From Legionella antarctica (GTDB taxonomy: Bacteria; Pseudomonadota; Gammaproteobacteria; Legionellales; Legionellaceae), in NCBI RefSeq assembly GCF_011764505.1, contig NZ_AP022839.1:1657001-1721000 (forward strand): 64,000 nt of DNA, in the 5' to 3' direction. The notes beneath the pieces are model-generated. The model was given only the letters and a program-made list of their open reading frames with translations. It was not told where the DNA came from and did no database searches. A program made the translations under genes and the position numbers. Shown one piece after another: positions 18,081-29,071 of the stretch; the first letter of the stretch is position 1; each line of letters begins with the position of its first letter.

Positions 18081-18355
18081 AAGTCTGATCCCGGAATTAT
18101 CAATAATGGTGTTGTTGCTATTTTCTGAACAACATCATCATCTAATAGCACAGAAAAAATGTGACTATTGACGGTGAATGAGAGCATCAGGTTATTAATT
18201 TGATCGAAGTGATCTTTTATTGAGCCAGTTTTTGCATAAGTCAATGATTGTTTTAGAATAATCTTCAGACTTCTTGAATAGACTACCTGTTAGTGTTAAT
18301 TTTTATGGATATATTAATTAACCACTATGCATACCCAACCAGCATGGAGCTCTGA
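18081..18355. other. Intergenic region before fimV
   Basis: No gene is visible. A GTTGTT/AACAAC inverted repeat lies at about 18111-18138, after the carbonic anhydrase, and could end that transcript, but it has no T-run. The promoter of fimV should lie in the last 100 bases. Confidence 0.35.
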
Positions 18356-20692
18356 TTGAAAAAAACTGTTTTACACTCGGCTTTATTAGCATGGATAATT
18401 CCAATGTCGCTCAATGCAATTGGCTTAGGGGAAATGACAGTTAAGTCGTCTCTTGATCAACCTTTTTTAGCCGAAATAGAATTAATAGACGTAGGAAATG
18501 CTCCTTTGATGGGAATTAAAGTGGGCGTGGCTGATCCTGAAAGTTTTCATCAAATAGGCCTTGAACGGATTGCTGTACTTTCTTTATTAAATTTTAAAAT
18601 CGAACAAAATGCCAAAGGTAAACTCGTTATAAAAATTCAATCTGTAGATCGAATTTCTGATCCCTATATGGAGTTAGTAGTAGATTTAACCTGGCCAAAT
18701 GGTCAGTTATATAAAGCGTATACCGTATTAGTGGATCCTCCAGGATATCAATTAGTGTCTACTCTTGCACAGAATAGCCCTGCCTATTACAAAAAAATGA
18801 CAGGTCATAAAAAAGTTGCAGGGCATAGAGCTCAGTCGGGTGTGATCAACAAAAAAGTAATCACCGAAGTGCAGCATAATCCGGTTGCTCTGAAAGATAA
18901 TAAGAAAAAAACGACGTACGGACCAACAATAACCAATGAAAACGTGTGGCAAATTGCTCAAAGATATAAAACGTCCGAAGTGATTTTACCTCAAGTGGTT
19001 CTTGCTGTTGTTGGTGAAAACCCTGATGCGTTTAAGGAAGGAAATTTAAATGGGTTAAAAATCGGCATCCGTCTGGTGATTCCGTCTACACGCGAAATCA
19101 TGGAGGTTCCCGCCGAACTGGCGACCGAAGAAGTGATGGCTCATGATAAAGCATGGGATGAAAGATCATCCATAAATCATGTACTTTCCCCACCCTATAT
19201 TAATGGTCAAACAATTAATACCGTTCCCCGGATTGCTACCAATTACCCAATAAAAAAATCGGAAGTTCCGGCTATACCCAGATTTACCACCATGCAGGCA
19301 ATAACACCGCCCCCTGCAATACTACCCCAATTTTTAATTCCCAACTCTGCTGTTTCTGTAATGAACTCCAATCAACAACCAGCTCCGGATAAGACGGCCC
19401 AAAATCCAGAACGCGTATCAAATATTAAAGCAGAGATTTCAATTACAACAGCTGCAGTCGAGTCTGTACGAGAATCTAATGCCATATTAATGGAGCAGCT
19501 CCATCTGCTCCAGGAACAAAATAAGAAATTACAATTGCAATTGGACAAACGCGATAAAGAAATAGAATCAATCCAAGCGCAAATGCAACTAATGGTGAAG
19601 CAACGTTTGGCAGTGGCTTCTCAAGCGAATGCCTCTTTTGCAAACAACCAATCTTCAAGCTTATGGCCACTATGGATTTTATTGGTTTTGGCAGTGGGAG
19701 GGGGAAGTTTCGCTTATTGGTATTTTATCTATCGCGAAAAAGACATTCATGATGAGCCTTATCTGGTAAGAACTCCCATGGAGCCCCCATCACTCAAACC
19801 TGAAGCTCAACAAAAACTAAAAAAAGCAGATGAAACTACTGAACTTTCTGCAGCTGGGGAAGATGTGGGTGTGGTTGAACAAAATGAAACGGCATCGAAA
19901 TCTTCGAAAGTTGAAGAGATTAAACCAAAGGTCATTGCCGAGTCCTCCAAAAAAATTATAAATGATAATGATTTGTCTGACAAAAAAATGATAAATAAAT
20001 CAGAGAGCGTTGAGACTGCTGATAAGCCTGTTAAAAAACAGGGAGCAAAGAAAAAGAAAAATGCTGTCCCAAAAAAAGCGCCCATTGAAGCCGCTGATTT
20101 GCCAATTGGAAAACAAGAAGCCTTTAATGAACGTGCCGTGCTTATACCTGGAAATAAAGAAACAACAGGCAAGGATAAAAAACAAAAAGATAAAATAGCT
20201 CGAGATATAAAAGAGGATCAGGAGGCTGCAAAAGAAAAATCAGTTATGGAATTTGAATCTCAAAAAAATCATTTACCTGTTAATGATGAAGTGCAAAATC
20301 TGCCGCCTTCAGATCAAAACCCTTTATTATCAGGTAGTGAATCAATATCAGAACAGAGTGAAAACAAAGCCAAAGAAGAATCATCAAATCATGATGTATT
20401 AGAGTTTGAAACGGATTTACATCAATTAATTCCAGAAAAATCAGAAAAAAAAACTAAACCAAAATCAGAGCAGGAGGATGGTAGTGACCAAAGTATAGAT
20501 TTTGTCTCAACCTCATCTAACCCCTTAAAAAGTAAAACAGCATTAAATACTTTATTAGCTCTGGCTAAGACGTATATAGGCATGGATGATATCGAATCTG
20601 CCAGAACCTCACTGGAAGAAGTGCTGGAATATGGTAATGAGATACAAAAAACAGAAGCTCAACGTTTGCTTGATGAAATAAAAGATAAGTAA
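18356..20692 (+). CDS. fimV: FimV-like pole/pilus assembly protein
   Basis: This 778-residue protein has the FimV layout. A signal peptide ends near IGLGEMTVKSSLDQPFLAEIEL, and the conserved N-terminal FimV domain is followed by a LysM-like region at about 185-245. A coiled coil lies at about 375-410 (LLQEQNKKLQLQLDKRDKEIESIQAQ), a membrane span at about 438-459 (LWPLWILLVLAVGGGSFAYW), and then a long Lys/Glu-rich cytoplasmic linker. The C-terminal TPR/FimV motif is LLALAKTYIGMDDIESARTSLEEVLEYG. FimV organises type IV pili and polar targeting. It starts at TTG, with GGAG 7 bases before. It lies upstream of truA-trpF, as in Pseudomonas. Confidence 0.88.
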   Translation: MKKTVLHSALLAWIIPMSLNAIGLGEMTVKSSLDQPFLAEIELIDVGNAPLMGIKVGVADPESFHQIGLERIAVLSLLNFKIEQNAKGKLVIKIQSVDRISDPYMELVVDLTWPNGQLYKAYTVLVDPPGYQLVSTLAQNSPAYYKKMTGHKKVAGHRAQSGVINKKVITEVQHNPVALKDNKKKTTYGPTITNENVWQIAQRYKTSEVILPQVVLAVVGENPDAFKEGNLNGLKIGIRLVIPSTREIMEVPAELATEEVMAHDKAWDERSSINHVLSPPYINGQTINTVPRIATNYPIKKSEVPAIPRFTTMQAITPPPAILPQFLIPNSAVSVMNSNQQPAPDKTAQNPERVSNIKAEISITTAAVESVRESNAILMEQLHLLQEQNKKLQLQLDKRDKEIESIQAQMQLMVKQRLAVASQANASFANNQSSSLWPLWILLVLAVGGGSFAYWYFIYREKDIHDEPYLVRTPMEPPSLKPEAQQKLKKADETTELSAAGEDVGVVEQNETASKSSKVEEIKPKVIAESSKKIINDNDLSDKKMINKSESVETADKPVKKQGAKKKKNAVPKKAPIEAADLPIGKQEAFNERAVLIPGNKETTGKDKKQKDKIARDIKEDQEAAKEKSVMEFESQKNHLPVNDEVQNLPPSDQNPLLSGSESISEQSENKAKEESSNHDVLEFETDLHQLIPEKSEKKTKPKSEQEDGSDQSIDFVSTSSNPLKSKTALNTLLALAKTYIGMDDIESARTSLEEVLEYGNEIQKTEAQRLLDEIKDK

Positions 20693-21014
20693 TCCCTAAT
20701 TTCATCTTAACCTGAGTATTTCTCACGTTATACCAGGACAGGCGAGAGTATTCACTCTAGTACCATCCTCTGGAATGATTGGCTGCCACTTTCTATTTTT
20801 CCATTTCGGGTTTGGCAGACCTCCAAGAGTTATTTCCTTTATTTACTTTTTTCGTGACTGGAATAGCCAGATTCCTCGCTAAGCTCATGCTGGCATGAGA
20901 ACACCATCCCTTTGTTGAAGCTCTTTAGCTGAAATCTTTGCTAATCAATCATCATAAGGTATAGACAAAATAAATAGGGTATTATAAATTGACCCTTTTT
21001 ATCAGGAATATTGA
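20693..21014. other. Intergenic region fimV-truA
   Basis: This 322-bp stretch has no gene. It contains a small hairpin CTCATG/CATGAG at about 20884-20899 and, near 20717, a GTATTTCTCACG segment like one arm of the hairpin at 32017-32052. Sequence just before truA is AT-rich and probably its promoter. I see no Trp-codon leader peptide that would indicate attenuation of the trp genes. Confidence 0.4.
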
Positions 21015-21803
21015 ATGCGTATTGCCTTAGTGGTTGAATACGATGGAAGCCGATATCATGGCTGGCAGGCACAAACAGGCTTACATACGGTTCAACAAGC
21101 AGTTGAACAAGCATTGTCAAAAGTTGCCGATAGTACTATTTCAGTAGTATGTGCTGGCAGAACAGATACAGGCGTCCATGCTACGAACCAAGTGATCCAC
21201 TTTGATTGCGATAAAGAGCGGACGATTCGCTCCTGGATACATGGGGCCAACTCTTGCTTGCCTAAAGATATCTGTATGAAATGGGGTAAGGAGATCCCTG
21301 ATGATTTTCATGCCCGCTATTCTGCACTGAGCAGAAGATATCGTTATGTCATTTACAATGGAGCGATTAGACCGGCTTTACTTCGTAGCAATGTTACCTG
21401 GCAATACAGGCAACTGGATCATCGATTAATGCATCAAGGCGCACAAAGCTTATTAGGAGAGAATGATTTTACATCTTTTCGCTCTGTTGAATGTCAATCA
21501 AAAACACCCATGCGCAACATTCATCAAGTCCAGGTTTCACGCTCTGGTGAAATGGTAATTATCGATATCACTGCGAATGCTTTCTTGCACCATATGGTTA
21601 GAAATATAGCCGGTGTACTCATTGCTGTTGGCTCTGGTAAACACTCAGTATCATGGGTAAATGAGGTTTTGCAAGCTAAAGATAGAAAGCTGGGCGCAGA
21701 AACAGCACCTTCATATGGTTTATATTTAGTACAAGTCAACTTTCCTCAGAAGTTTGCTATTTTACAAAATAATCCGGGTCCTTTATTTCTATGGGAGAAA
21801 TAA
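21015..21803 (+). CDS. truA: tRNA pseudouridine(38-40) synthase
   Basis: This 262-residue TruA makes pseudouridine at positions 38-40 of the tRNA anticodon arm. The N-terminus RIALVVEYDGSRYHGWQAQ and the catalytic Asp in CAGRTDTGVHATNQVIHF are canonical, as is FLHHMVRNIAGVLIAVG. Its stop abuts the TTG start of trpF, so it heads the truA-trpFBA run. Confidence 0.96.
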   Translation: MRIALVVEYDGSRYHGWQAQTGLHTVQQAVEQALSKVADSTISVVCAGRTDTGVHATNQVIHFDCDKERTIRSWIHGANSCLPKDICMKWGKEIPDDFHARYSALSRRYRYVIYNGAIRPALLRSNVTWQYRQLDHRLMHQGAQSLLGENDFTSFRSVECQSKTPMRNIHQVQVSRSGEMVIIDITANAFLHHMVRNIAGVLIAVGSGKHSVSWVNEVLQAKDRKLGAETAPSYGLYLVQVNFPQKFAILQNNPGPLFLWEK

Positions 21804-22430
21804 TTGAATCCATCTCGTACACGAGTCAAAATGTGCGGCATGACGCGTGCTGAAGATGTGGCCCATGCCATAAACCTGGGTGTTGATGCCATTGGTTTGA
21901 TTTTTTATCCTAAAAGCCCTCGCTTTATCACTATAGAAAAAGCCATGGTTCTATTAAAAAATCTTCCTCCATTTGTGGATGCAGTCGCCGTTTTAGTTAA
22001 TCCGGATGAGGCTTTTGTACAACAAATAATAAAAGAGCTACCTATTAAATTATTGCAATTTCATGGTGATGAATCACCAGAATTTTGCAAGCAGTTTAAT
22101 AAACCTTTTATTAAGGCCTCACAACCTAAAACCAGTGGGCAAATTGAGCATCTAATACAAGAGTACTTTAAAGCCAGTGCTATACTTCTTGATACACCCT
22201 CAGAAATAAGCAGAGGCGGGACGGGGGTTCCTTTTGATTGGCAGATTATTCCTCAGCATTTATCCAAGCCGATTATCCTGGCTGGTGGTTTAAATGAATT
22301 TAATATTCTAGATGCAATTAAGGCATCCAAACCCTATGCAGTAGATGTATGTAGTGGAATTGAGGCTATGCCTGGTGTAAAAGATCATGTAAAAATGAGT
22401 CAATTTATTAAGGTATTATGGGGTATATAA
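21804..22430 (+). CDS. trpF: Phosphoribosylanthranilate isomerase
   Basis: This 208-residue TIM-barrel enzyme converts phosphoribosylanthranilate to CdRP in tryptophan synthesis. Catalytic Cys and Asp occur in [14 protein letters not shown] and [23 protein letters not shown] and LAGGLN are also typical. It starts at a TTG directly after truA's stop. Its own stop overlaps the trpB start (TAATG). Confidence 0.95.
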   Translation: MNPSRTRVKMCGMTRAEDVAHAINLGVDAIGLIFYPKSPRFITIEKAMVLLKNLPPFVDAVAVLVNPDEAFVQQIIKELPIKLLQFHGDESPEFCKQFNKPFIKASQPKTSGQIEHLIQEYFKASAILLDTPSEISRGGTGVPFDWQIIPQHLSKPIILAGGLNEFNILDAIKASKPYAVDVCSGIEAMPGVKDHVKMSQFIKVLWGI

Positions 22431-23629
22431 TGAGTAAAAAAGAACTTCCTGATGCACATGGTCATTTTGGTCCATATGGTGGTGTATTTGTAGCAGATAC
22501 CTTAATTAATGCTTTAAAACAGTTAGAACAAGGTTATGCTAAATATCGTAATGATCCGGAATTTTTAGCTGAATTACGTACTGAATTAAAAGATTATGTA
22601 GGCAGACCTAATCCTTTGTATCATGCTGAACGGCTTAGCAAGCATGTAGGTGGTGCTCAAATATATCTTAAACGAGAAGATTTAAATCATACTGGTGCGC
22701 ATAAGATTAATAATACCGTAGGACAAGCGTTATTAGCCAAACGACTTGGAAAAACCCGAATTATCGCTGAAACTGGTGCGGGTCAGCATGGAGTTGCATC
22801 GGCAACGGTAGCTGCAAAATTTGGCTTTGAGTGCGTCGTTTATATGGGATCAGAAGATATTAAACGTCAGTCAAGTAATGTTTATCGCATGAAATTATTA
22901 GGAGCAGAAGTTGTTCCTGTAACTTCGGGCTCTAAAACACTCAAAGATGCTTTAAATGAAGCGATGCGTGATTGGGTTAGTCATGTGGATGATACTTTTT
23001 ATATCATCGGTACTGTTGCAGGACCTCATCCTTATCCTCAAATGGTCAGAGATTTTCAGACAATTATTGGTAGTGAAGCCAGAGCGCAATTTTTGGAAAA
23101 AACAGGCCAACTGCCCGATGCTCTGGTTGCTTGTGTAGGTGGTGGTTCCAATGCAATTGGTTTGTTTTATCCCTTTTTAAATGACCAGTCTGTGGCAATT
23201 TATGGTGTCGAAGCGGGAGGAAAGGGCTTGGAAACTGGAGAGCACTCTGCTTCACTTATTGCAGGAAAACCAGGTGTGTTGCATGGTAATCGTACCTACT
23301 TACTTTGCGATGAATATGGTCAGGTTAAAGACACTCACTCAGTGTCAGCAGGTTTGGATTATCCAGGTGTAGGTCCCGAGCACTCCTACTTAAAGGATAC
23401 TGGTCGAGTGACGTATGAAGCAATTAATGATGATGAGGCTCTTAGTGCTTTTCGCATGCTAACGCGAATCGAAGGAATTATCCCTGCTCTTGAGTCAAGC
23501 CACGCTGTGGCCTATGCTATGAAGTTAGCTAAAAGCATGTCTAAAAGCCAGAGTATCATCGTTAACTTGTCAGGTCGTGGAGATAAAGACATACATACAG
23601 TTGCTACTATTGACGGGATCACAGTTTAA
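22430..23629 (+). CDS. trpB: Tryptophan synthase beta chain
   Basis: This 399-residue enzyme joins indole and serine to make tryptophan. The PLP lysine is Lys92 in [11 protein letters not shown], and the phosphate loop is GGGSNAIG. I start it at the ATG overlapping trpF's stop, which gives [18 protein letters not shown], the usual N-terminus; the frame has an ATG 12 bases earlier. It works as an alpha2beta2 complex with the trpA product that follows 31 bases later. Confidence 0.96.
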   Translation: MSKKELPDAHGHFGPYGGVFVADTLINALKQLEQGYAKYRNDPEFLAELRTELKDYVGRPNPLYHAERLSKHVGGAQIYLKREDLNHTGAHKINNTVGQALLAKRLGKTRIIAETGAGQHGVASATVAAKFGFECVVYMGSEDIKRQSSNVYRMKLLGAEVVPVTSGSKTLKDALNEAMRDWVSHVDDTFYIIGTVAGPHPYPQMVRDFQTIIGSEARAQFLEKTGQLPDALVACVGGGSNAIGLFYPFLNDQSVAIYGVEAGGKGLETGEHSASLIAGKPGVLHGNRTYLLCDEYGQVKDTHSVSAGLDYPGVGPEHSYLKDTGRVTYEAINDDEALSAFRMLTRIEGIIPALESSHAVAYAMKLAKSMSKSQSIIVNLSGRGDKDIHTVATIDGITV

Positions 23630-23660
23630 TTATTTAGTTTGACACTTAATCAGGTACATT

Positions 23661-24482
23661 ATGAATCGAATTGATCGGAAACTGACGCAGCTTAAAGCCA
23701 GTGGTAAAAAAATGCTAAGTCCTTACATCACGGCAGGAGATCCTCATCCTGATCTGACCGTAGCGTTAATGCATGAGTTGGTAAAAGCGGGGGCTGATAT
23801 TTTGGAACTGGGCATACCTTTCTCCGATCCTATGGCCGAGGGGCCTGTGATCCAGCATGCTATGGAACGAGCACTTGCTTATTCTATTCATTGTCAGGAT
23901 GTACTCAGGATGGTCCGGGAGTTTCGCCAGAAGGATAAAGATACACCAGTGGTCATTATGGGCTATTTAAATCCTATTGAGCAGTATGGCTATGACCTTT
24001 TTGCTGAACATGCCTCTGCAGCAGGGGTAGACGGGACTATATTGGTCGATTTACCCCCTGAGGAATGTGAGGGAGTTGCCAGCGTTTGGGAAAAACACGG
24101 CTTATATAGCATTTTTCTTTGCTCTCCAACGACATCAGATGAACGTATGGCTTTAATTAATCAATTCGCAAAAGGTTATCTGTATTATGTTTCCTTAAAA
24201 GGAGTTACGGGCTCGGATACGCTTAATATTTTCGCTTTGCAGTCTGAGTATCAAACTCGAAAAGCACAAACGAAATTACCTTTAATGGTAGGATTTGGTA
24301 TCAAAACACCAGCGATGGCTGCAGAAGTTGCTCATTTTACCGATGGGGTTATTGTCGGTGCGGCATTGATCACGGATATTTTAAACGCTTACGAAACTAA
24401 AAAAAATGCACTGCAAGCAGGGGCCGCTTTGATAGGCTCCATGCGGTATGCAATCGACAACAATGGAAAATGCAATGAATGA
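23661..24482 (+). CDS. trpA: Tryptophan synthase alpha chain
   Basis: This 273-residue TIM barrel cleaves indole-3-glycerol phosphate and channels indole to TrpB. Catalytic Glu and Asp are in ADILELGIPFSDPMAEGPVIQ and DGTILVDLPPEE. The C-terminus overlaps the likely glnS start, so glnS may be coupled. No trpE, trpG, trpD or trpC occurs in the window. Confidence 0.96.
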   Translation: MNRIDRKLTQLKASGKKMLSPYITAGDPHPDLTVALMHELVKAGADILELGIPFSDPMAEGPVIQHAMERALAYSIHCQDVLRMVREFRQKDKDTPVVIMGYLNPIEQYGYDLFAEHASAAGVDGTILVDLPPEECEGVASVWEKHGLYSIFLCSPTTSDERMALINQFAKGYLYYVSLKGVTGSDTLNIFALQSEYQTRKAQTKLPLMVGFGIKTPAMAAEVAHFTDGVIVGAALITDILNAYETKKNALQAGAALIGSMRYAIDNNGKCNE

Positions 24483-26130
24483 AAATATTGAAAAACGAGC
24501 TCATTTTATAAGACAACTGATTACTGAGGATTTATCCAGTGGGAAACATCAGTCTGTAGTCACTCGATTTCCGCCTGAGCCAAATGGATATTTGCATGTG
24601 GGGCATGCAAAATCTATTTGTTTGAACTTTGGTTTGGCCGAAGAGTTTGGCGGTCTCTGCTTTTTAAGGTTTGATGATACAAACCCAATAAAGGAAGAGG
24701 ATGAGTACGTAAAAGCTATTATTGATGATGTTCGATGGCTAGGCTTTGAATGGTGTGGAATCACACACTCATCTGATTATTATCAGCAGCTTTATGATTT
24801 TGCTGTTTTATTAATAAAAAAAGATATGGCTTATGTTGATAGTCTTAGTATGGAAGAGATCCGAGCCTACCGAGGAACATTGCAGGAACCTGGACGAGAA
24901 AGTCCTTTTAGAAATAGGCCTACACAAGAAAGTCTGGATCTGTTCGCTAGAATGAAAGAAGGTGATTTTGCAGATGGGACTCATGTTTTACGGGCAAAAA
25001 TTGATATGAAGTCCGGAAATGTGAATATGCGTGATCCCGTTTTATACCGGATACGTCATGCTCATCATCAACGCACTGGTGATGCCTGGTGTATTTATCC
25101 CATGTATGATTATGCCCATCCTATATCTGATGCTTTAGAAAAAATCACTCATTCGTTGTGCACTTTGGAGTTTCAGGACCACAGGCCATTGTATGACTGG
25201 TTGGTCGATAATTTACCTTTACCAGCAAAGCCTGTCCAGACTGAGTTTGCCAGATTAAATTTATCGCATACAGTGACAAGTAAACGTAAGTTGCGCGAGC
25301 TGGTTGAAAACAATGTAGTCACAGGATGGGATGATCCCCGCTTACCTACCTTACGCGGTATGCGTAAACGAGGATATCCTCCTGCAGCCATTCGTCAATT
25401 TTGTGAAATGATTGGAATATCACGTAGCGATTCAGTTATTGATATGTCTTTATTTGAGGAATGCGTACGTGCCGAATTAAATACAACTGCCAAACGTGCG
25501 TTATGTGTTATGGACCCGATAAAAATTGTGATAGAAAATTATCCTGAGGGTAAGGTCGAGAAGATTAAAGCCAATTTTTTTCCTCAAAATCCAGATTCAG
25601 CAAGCAGGGAGATACCTTTTTCTCGCGAGTTATTCATAGAGCGATCAGATTTTATGGAGGATCCTCCTAAAAAGTATTTTCGATTATCACCGGGCGCAGA
25701 AGTACGCTTGCGTCACGCCTACGTGATTAAGTGCCATGATGTAATAACAGATGCTCAGGGAGCAATTACTGAGTTACGTTGTACTTATGATGAAAAGACT
25801 TTGGGTAAAAATCCTGAAGATCGTAAAGTCAAAGGAGTGATCCACTGGGTTTCCTGTGCTGAGGCATATCCCGTCAGTGTGTATCAATATGACCGGTTAT
25901 TTAACGATCCGAATCCAGCTCGTGAAGAAGATTTTCTCCAATTTTTAAATCATGATTCATTACAAACCCTGCAAGCATTTTGTGAACCTTCCATGGCAGA
26001 TCAACCCGAGGGTGAGATTTTTCAATTTGAGCGTTTGGGTTATTATTGTGTTAATAAAATAGTCAATGGCGAAGTGACAGCTTTTCATCGGGTAGTTGAT
26101 TTAAAAGATACTTGGGGCAAGGTGAACTAA
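24475..26130 (+). CDS. glnS: Glutaminyl-tRNA synthetase
   Basis: This 551-residue class-I synthetase charges tRNA-Gln. The HIGH motif is in PPEPNGYLHVGHAKS and the KMSKS equivalent in TVTSKRKLREL. Two C-terminal beta-barrel anticodon domains are complete. The start at 24475 (MNENIEKRAHF) gives the usual length; an ATG lies 27 bases upstream inside trpA. It overlaps trpA's stop by 8 bases. The cysS gene follows 9 bases after its stop. Confidence 0.96.
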   Translation: MNENIEKRAHFIRQLITEDLSSGKHQSVVTRFPPEPNGYLHVGHAKSICLNFGLAEEFGGLCFLRFDDTNPIKEEDEYVKAIIDDVRWLGFEWCGITHSSDYYQQLYDFAVLLIKKDMAYVDSLSMEEIRAYRGTLQEPGRESPFRNRPTQESLDLFARMKEGDFADGTHVLRAKIDMKSGNVNMRDPVLYRIRHAHHQRTGDAWCIYPMYDYAHPISDALEKITHSLCTLEFQDHRPLYDWLVDNLPLPAKPVQTEFARLNLSHTVTSKRKLRELVENNVVTGWDDPRLPTLRGMRKRGYPPAAIRQFCEMIGISRSDSVIDMSLFEECVRAELNTTAKRALCVMDPIKIVIENYPEGKVEKIKANFFPQNPDSASREIPFSRELFIERSDFMEDPPKKYFRLSPGAEVRLRHAYVIKCHDVITDAQGAITELRCTYDEKTLGKNPEDRKVKGVIHWVSCAEAYPVSVYQYDRLFNDPNPAREEDFLQFLNHDSLQTLQAFCEPSMADQPEGEIFQFERLGYYCVNKIVNGEVTAFHRVVDLKDTWGKVN

Positions 26131-26139
26131 GGAGCAGAG

Positions 26140-27507
26140 ATGTTACATTTGTATAATTCTTTAACCAGAACAAAAGAGCCATTTATTTCCCTGAAACCAG
26201 GGAAAATCGGAATGTATGTCTGTGGAATTACGGTTTATGATCTTTGTCATTTGGGACATGCACGTTCGATGGTGGCTTTTGATGTCATTGTACGTTTCCT
26301 GCGTTCACAAGGATTTGATGTAACCTATGTGAGAAATATTACCGATATCGATGATAAAATTATAGTTCGAGCTAATGAAAGAGGTATATCCATTGATGAG
26401 TTAACTGCCCAATATATTTCGGCAATGCATGATGACACCCGGGCTTTGAAAATTCTACCTCCTGATTATGAGCCTCGAGCAACAGGACATATTGAAACTA
26501 TTATCAATTTAATTCAGCGTTTACTGGAGAAGGGTAACGCCTATGTCAGTGATAATGGGGATGTTTGCTACCAGGTTGATTCTTTTGCTGACTATGGCAA
26601 ATTGTCTCATAAAGATCTGGAGGGTTTAGTTTCAGGTGCGCGTATTGAGATTGTAAAAGAAAAACGATCCCCTCTTGATTTTGTTTTATGGAAAAAGGCA
26701 AAGTTAAATGAACCCAGTTGGCCATCACCCTGGGGTGATGGACGTCCCGGTTGGCACGTTGAATGTTCGGCAATGGCGATGCATGAACTTGGTGAACAGT
26801 TTGACATACACGGTGGCGGACTGGACTTGCAATTCCCACATCATGAAAATGAAATTGCTCAGAGTGAAGCTGCTACAGGTAAGCAGTTCGCCAACTACTG
26901 GCTGCATGTTGGCATGCTGCAAGTCAATAATGAAAAAATGGCTAAATCAACCGGTAACTTCTTCACGATTGCTGATGTGCTAAAAGATCATCATCCTGAA
27001 ATCATTCGTTATTTCCTGCTCAGCAGTCACTACCGTAGTCCATTGAATTACTCTGAAGAGAATTTATTGAATGCTAAAAAAGGCTTAACCAGACTTTATC
27101 AGGCGATTAGAGAAACTCCTGCTACAACTGATGGCGAAGTAGATAAACATTGGTTAGAACAATTTAACCATGCTATGAATGATGATTTTAATACTCCAGT
27201 AGCTTTATCTGTTTTATTTCAATTAAGTCATGAAGTGAATAAAAATAATTCGCTCAATTTGGCTATGACATTGAAGCACTTGGCTGGAATTATGGGTTTT
27301 TTACAAGAAGATCCGGCATCTTTTTTACAGTCTGGTTTTGCTGACGATGATAAAGCTTTCATAGAGCAGTTGATCGCTGAGCGAATTCAGGCACGAGCTG
27401 ATCGTAACTGGGAAAGAGCTGATCAGATACGAACAGATTTATTGAGCCAGGGGATCGAGTTGGAGGACGGGGAAAAGGGTACTTCTTGGCGTAAAATTTC
27501 TCAGTAA
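26140..27507 (+). CDS. cysS: Cysteinyl-tRNA synthetase
   Basis: This 455-residue class-I synthetase charges tRNA-Cys. HIGH is in [13 protein letters not shown] and KMSKS in [11 protein letters not shown]. Zinc ligands are the early Cys in [10 protein letters not shown], plus Cys in [10 protein letters not shown] and the His/Glu of [13 protein letters not shown]. It is in line with glnS and converges with lspE. Confidence 0.96.
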   Translation: MLHLYNSLTRTKEPFISLKPGKIGMYVCGITVYDLCHLGHARSMVAFDVIVRFLRSQGFDVTYVRNITDIDDKIIVRANERGISIDELTAQYISAMHDDTRALKILPPDYEPRATGHIETIINLIQRLLEKGNAYVSDNGDVCYQVDSFADYGKLSHKDLEGLVSGARIEIVKEKRSPLDFVLWKKAKLNEPSWPSPWGDGRPGWHVECSAMAMHELGEQFDIHGGGLDLQFPHHENEIAQSEAATGKQFANYWLHVGMLQVNNEKMAKSTGNFFTIADVLKDHHPEIIRYFLLSSHYRSPLNYSEENLLNAKKGLTRLYQAIRETPATTDGEVDKHWLEQFNHAMNDDFNTPVALSVLFQLSHEVNKNNSLNLAMTLKHLAGIMGFLQEDPASFLQSGFADDDKAFIEQLIAERIQARADRNWERADQIRTDLLSQGIELEDGEKGTSWRKISQ

Positions 27508-27583
27508 TTCGAAAATCAACGAGTTTACATAGTATTTTTAGAGACTGCTTGCATAATTGAAATGGATTTCTTATTTAAGAGAT

Positions 27584-29068
27584 TTAGTTTTGAGAGGTAA
27601 CACGAAGAATTTCAGCCAGAGCAGTATCGCCAACAAGCACGCGTTTAAAGCCATCATCACGGATACTCGGGGTGTTGGGTCTTAGGTAACCCTCTAAGGT
27701 TTGCATGTTTTCATTGCGATGAATCATTCCTCTTAGAGGCTCATCTATTGTAATTAATTCATAAATTCCCGTTCTTCCCCTGTATCCCAGATGATTGCAT
27801 AATTCGCATCCATGAGGTTCAAATACTTGTGATACATCTGCGTCTGCTGCAAGACCCATCAATTCTTTTTCATCCGATCTTAATTGATGAGGTGTTTTAC
27901 AATGAGGACATAGCTTTCTTACCAAGCGTTGGGCAATTAGTCCGACGATACTTGACGACATTAGAAATGATTCAACACCCATATCACGCATACGGGTTAG
28001 AGCCCCAAGAGCACTATTGGTATGAAGGGTAGAGAGAACTAAATGTCCTGTCAAACTGGCTTGAACCGCAATTTCAGCTGTTTCCAGGTCGCGGATTTCT
28101 CCAATCATAACTACATCAGGATCTTGTCTGAGAATGGCTCTTAATCCTTTGGCAAAAGTCATCTGTACTTTTGTATTTACCTGGGTTTGTCCTACGCCTT
28201 CTAAATCATATTCTATAGGGTCTTCAATCGTTAAAATGTTGCGCGTTACCTGATTTAATTCGGTAAGCATTGCATATAAAGACGTGGTTTTACCAGATCC
28301 AGTTGGGCCTGTTACAAGAATAATCCCGTGAGGTTCTGCTATCATTTTTCGCATAGCTATTAGCGTTGATTTGGGCATGCCTAGAAGATTTAAATCGAGT
28401 TGGGCGGCTTGTTTATCTAATATCCTCAATACCACTCGCTCACCATGATTTGAGGGCAGCGTAGAGACTCGGACATCAATGTTATGCCCACCAATACGAA
28501 GCGATATTCGACCGTCTTGTGGAATACGTTTTTCCGCTATATCTAATTTGGCCATCACTTTGACTCTGGAAATAACAAGAGGCGCAATGGCACGCTGAAT
28601 TTCGAGTACTTCCTGGAGAACTCCATCAATTCGGTTGCGAACCAATACCCTGTCTTCATAGGTTTCTATATGTATATCAGAGGCTTTTTGTTTGATTGCC
28701 TGAGTAAAAAGGGCATTTAATAATCGGATAATGGGAGCATCATCCTGATTCTCTAATAAATCTTCACTTACGGGGAGTTGGCTGGCTAATAACGAAAGGT
28801 CCATATCATCTTCCATTCCCTCAGCAGCATCAAGGATTGATGATTTCGACTGATATATATGTGCCAGATGTTGCTGGAACACTGTTTCATCGACTTGTTT
28901 CAGATCAAGATCGGTTTGCAACAAACGTTTTACCTCTGCAAACGCCTGCAAAGATGTACTAGGTAAATGATAGATTAAAGCATTATTATTTTTAATTTCA
29001 CCCACCACAACACCATTGGTTTTAGCAAAACTATAAGGCAGGCGATGTGATTTTTCTTCGGTATCCAT
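27584..29068 (-). CDS. lspE: Type II secretion ATPase LspE (GspE)
   Basis: This 494-residue cytoplasmic ATPase drives pseudopilus assembly of the type II secretion system. It has an N-terminal T2SE_N domain, then an ATPase core with Walker A VTGPTGSGKTTS, the Asp box ILTIEDPIEYDLEGV, Walker B VVMIGEIRDLETAEIA and the His box LSTLHTNSAL. A four-Cys metal module follows: CPHCKTP and CELCNHLGYRGR. It lies 3 bases after lspD in one operon. Confidence 0.95.
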   Translation of the reverse strand: MDTEEKSHRLPYSFAKTNGVVVGEIKNNNALIYHLPSTSLQAFAEVKRLLQTDLDLKQVDETVFQQHLAHIYQSKSSILDAAEGMEDDMDLSLLASQLPVSEDLLENQDDAPIIRLLNALFTQAIKQKASDIHIETYEDRVLVRNRIDGVLQEVLEIQRAIAPLVISRVKVMAKLDIAEKRIPQDGRISLRIGGHNIDVRVSTLPSNHGERVVLRILDKQAAQLDLNLLGMPKSTLIAMRKMIAEPHGIILVTGPTGSGKTTSLYAMLTELNQVTRNILTIEDPIEYDLEGVGQTQVNTKVQMTFAKGLRAILRQDPDVVMIGEIRDLETAEIAVQASLTGHLVLSTLHTNSALGALTRMRDMGVESFLMSSSIVGLIAQRLVRKLCPHCKTPHQLRSDEKELMGLAADADVSQVFEPHGCELCNHLGYRGRTGIYELITIDEPLRGMIHRNENMQTLEGYLRPNTPSIRDDGFKRVLVGDTALAEILRVTSQN

Positions 29069-29071
29069 AAT

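Noticed and set aside
20693..21014. trp attenuator or T-box before truA-trpFBA
   Set aside because: No leader peptide with Trp codons, no T-box motif and no alternative terminator pair found.
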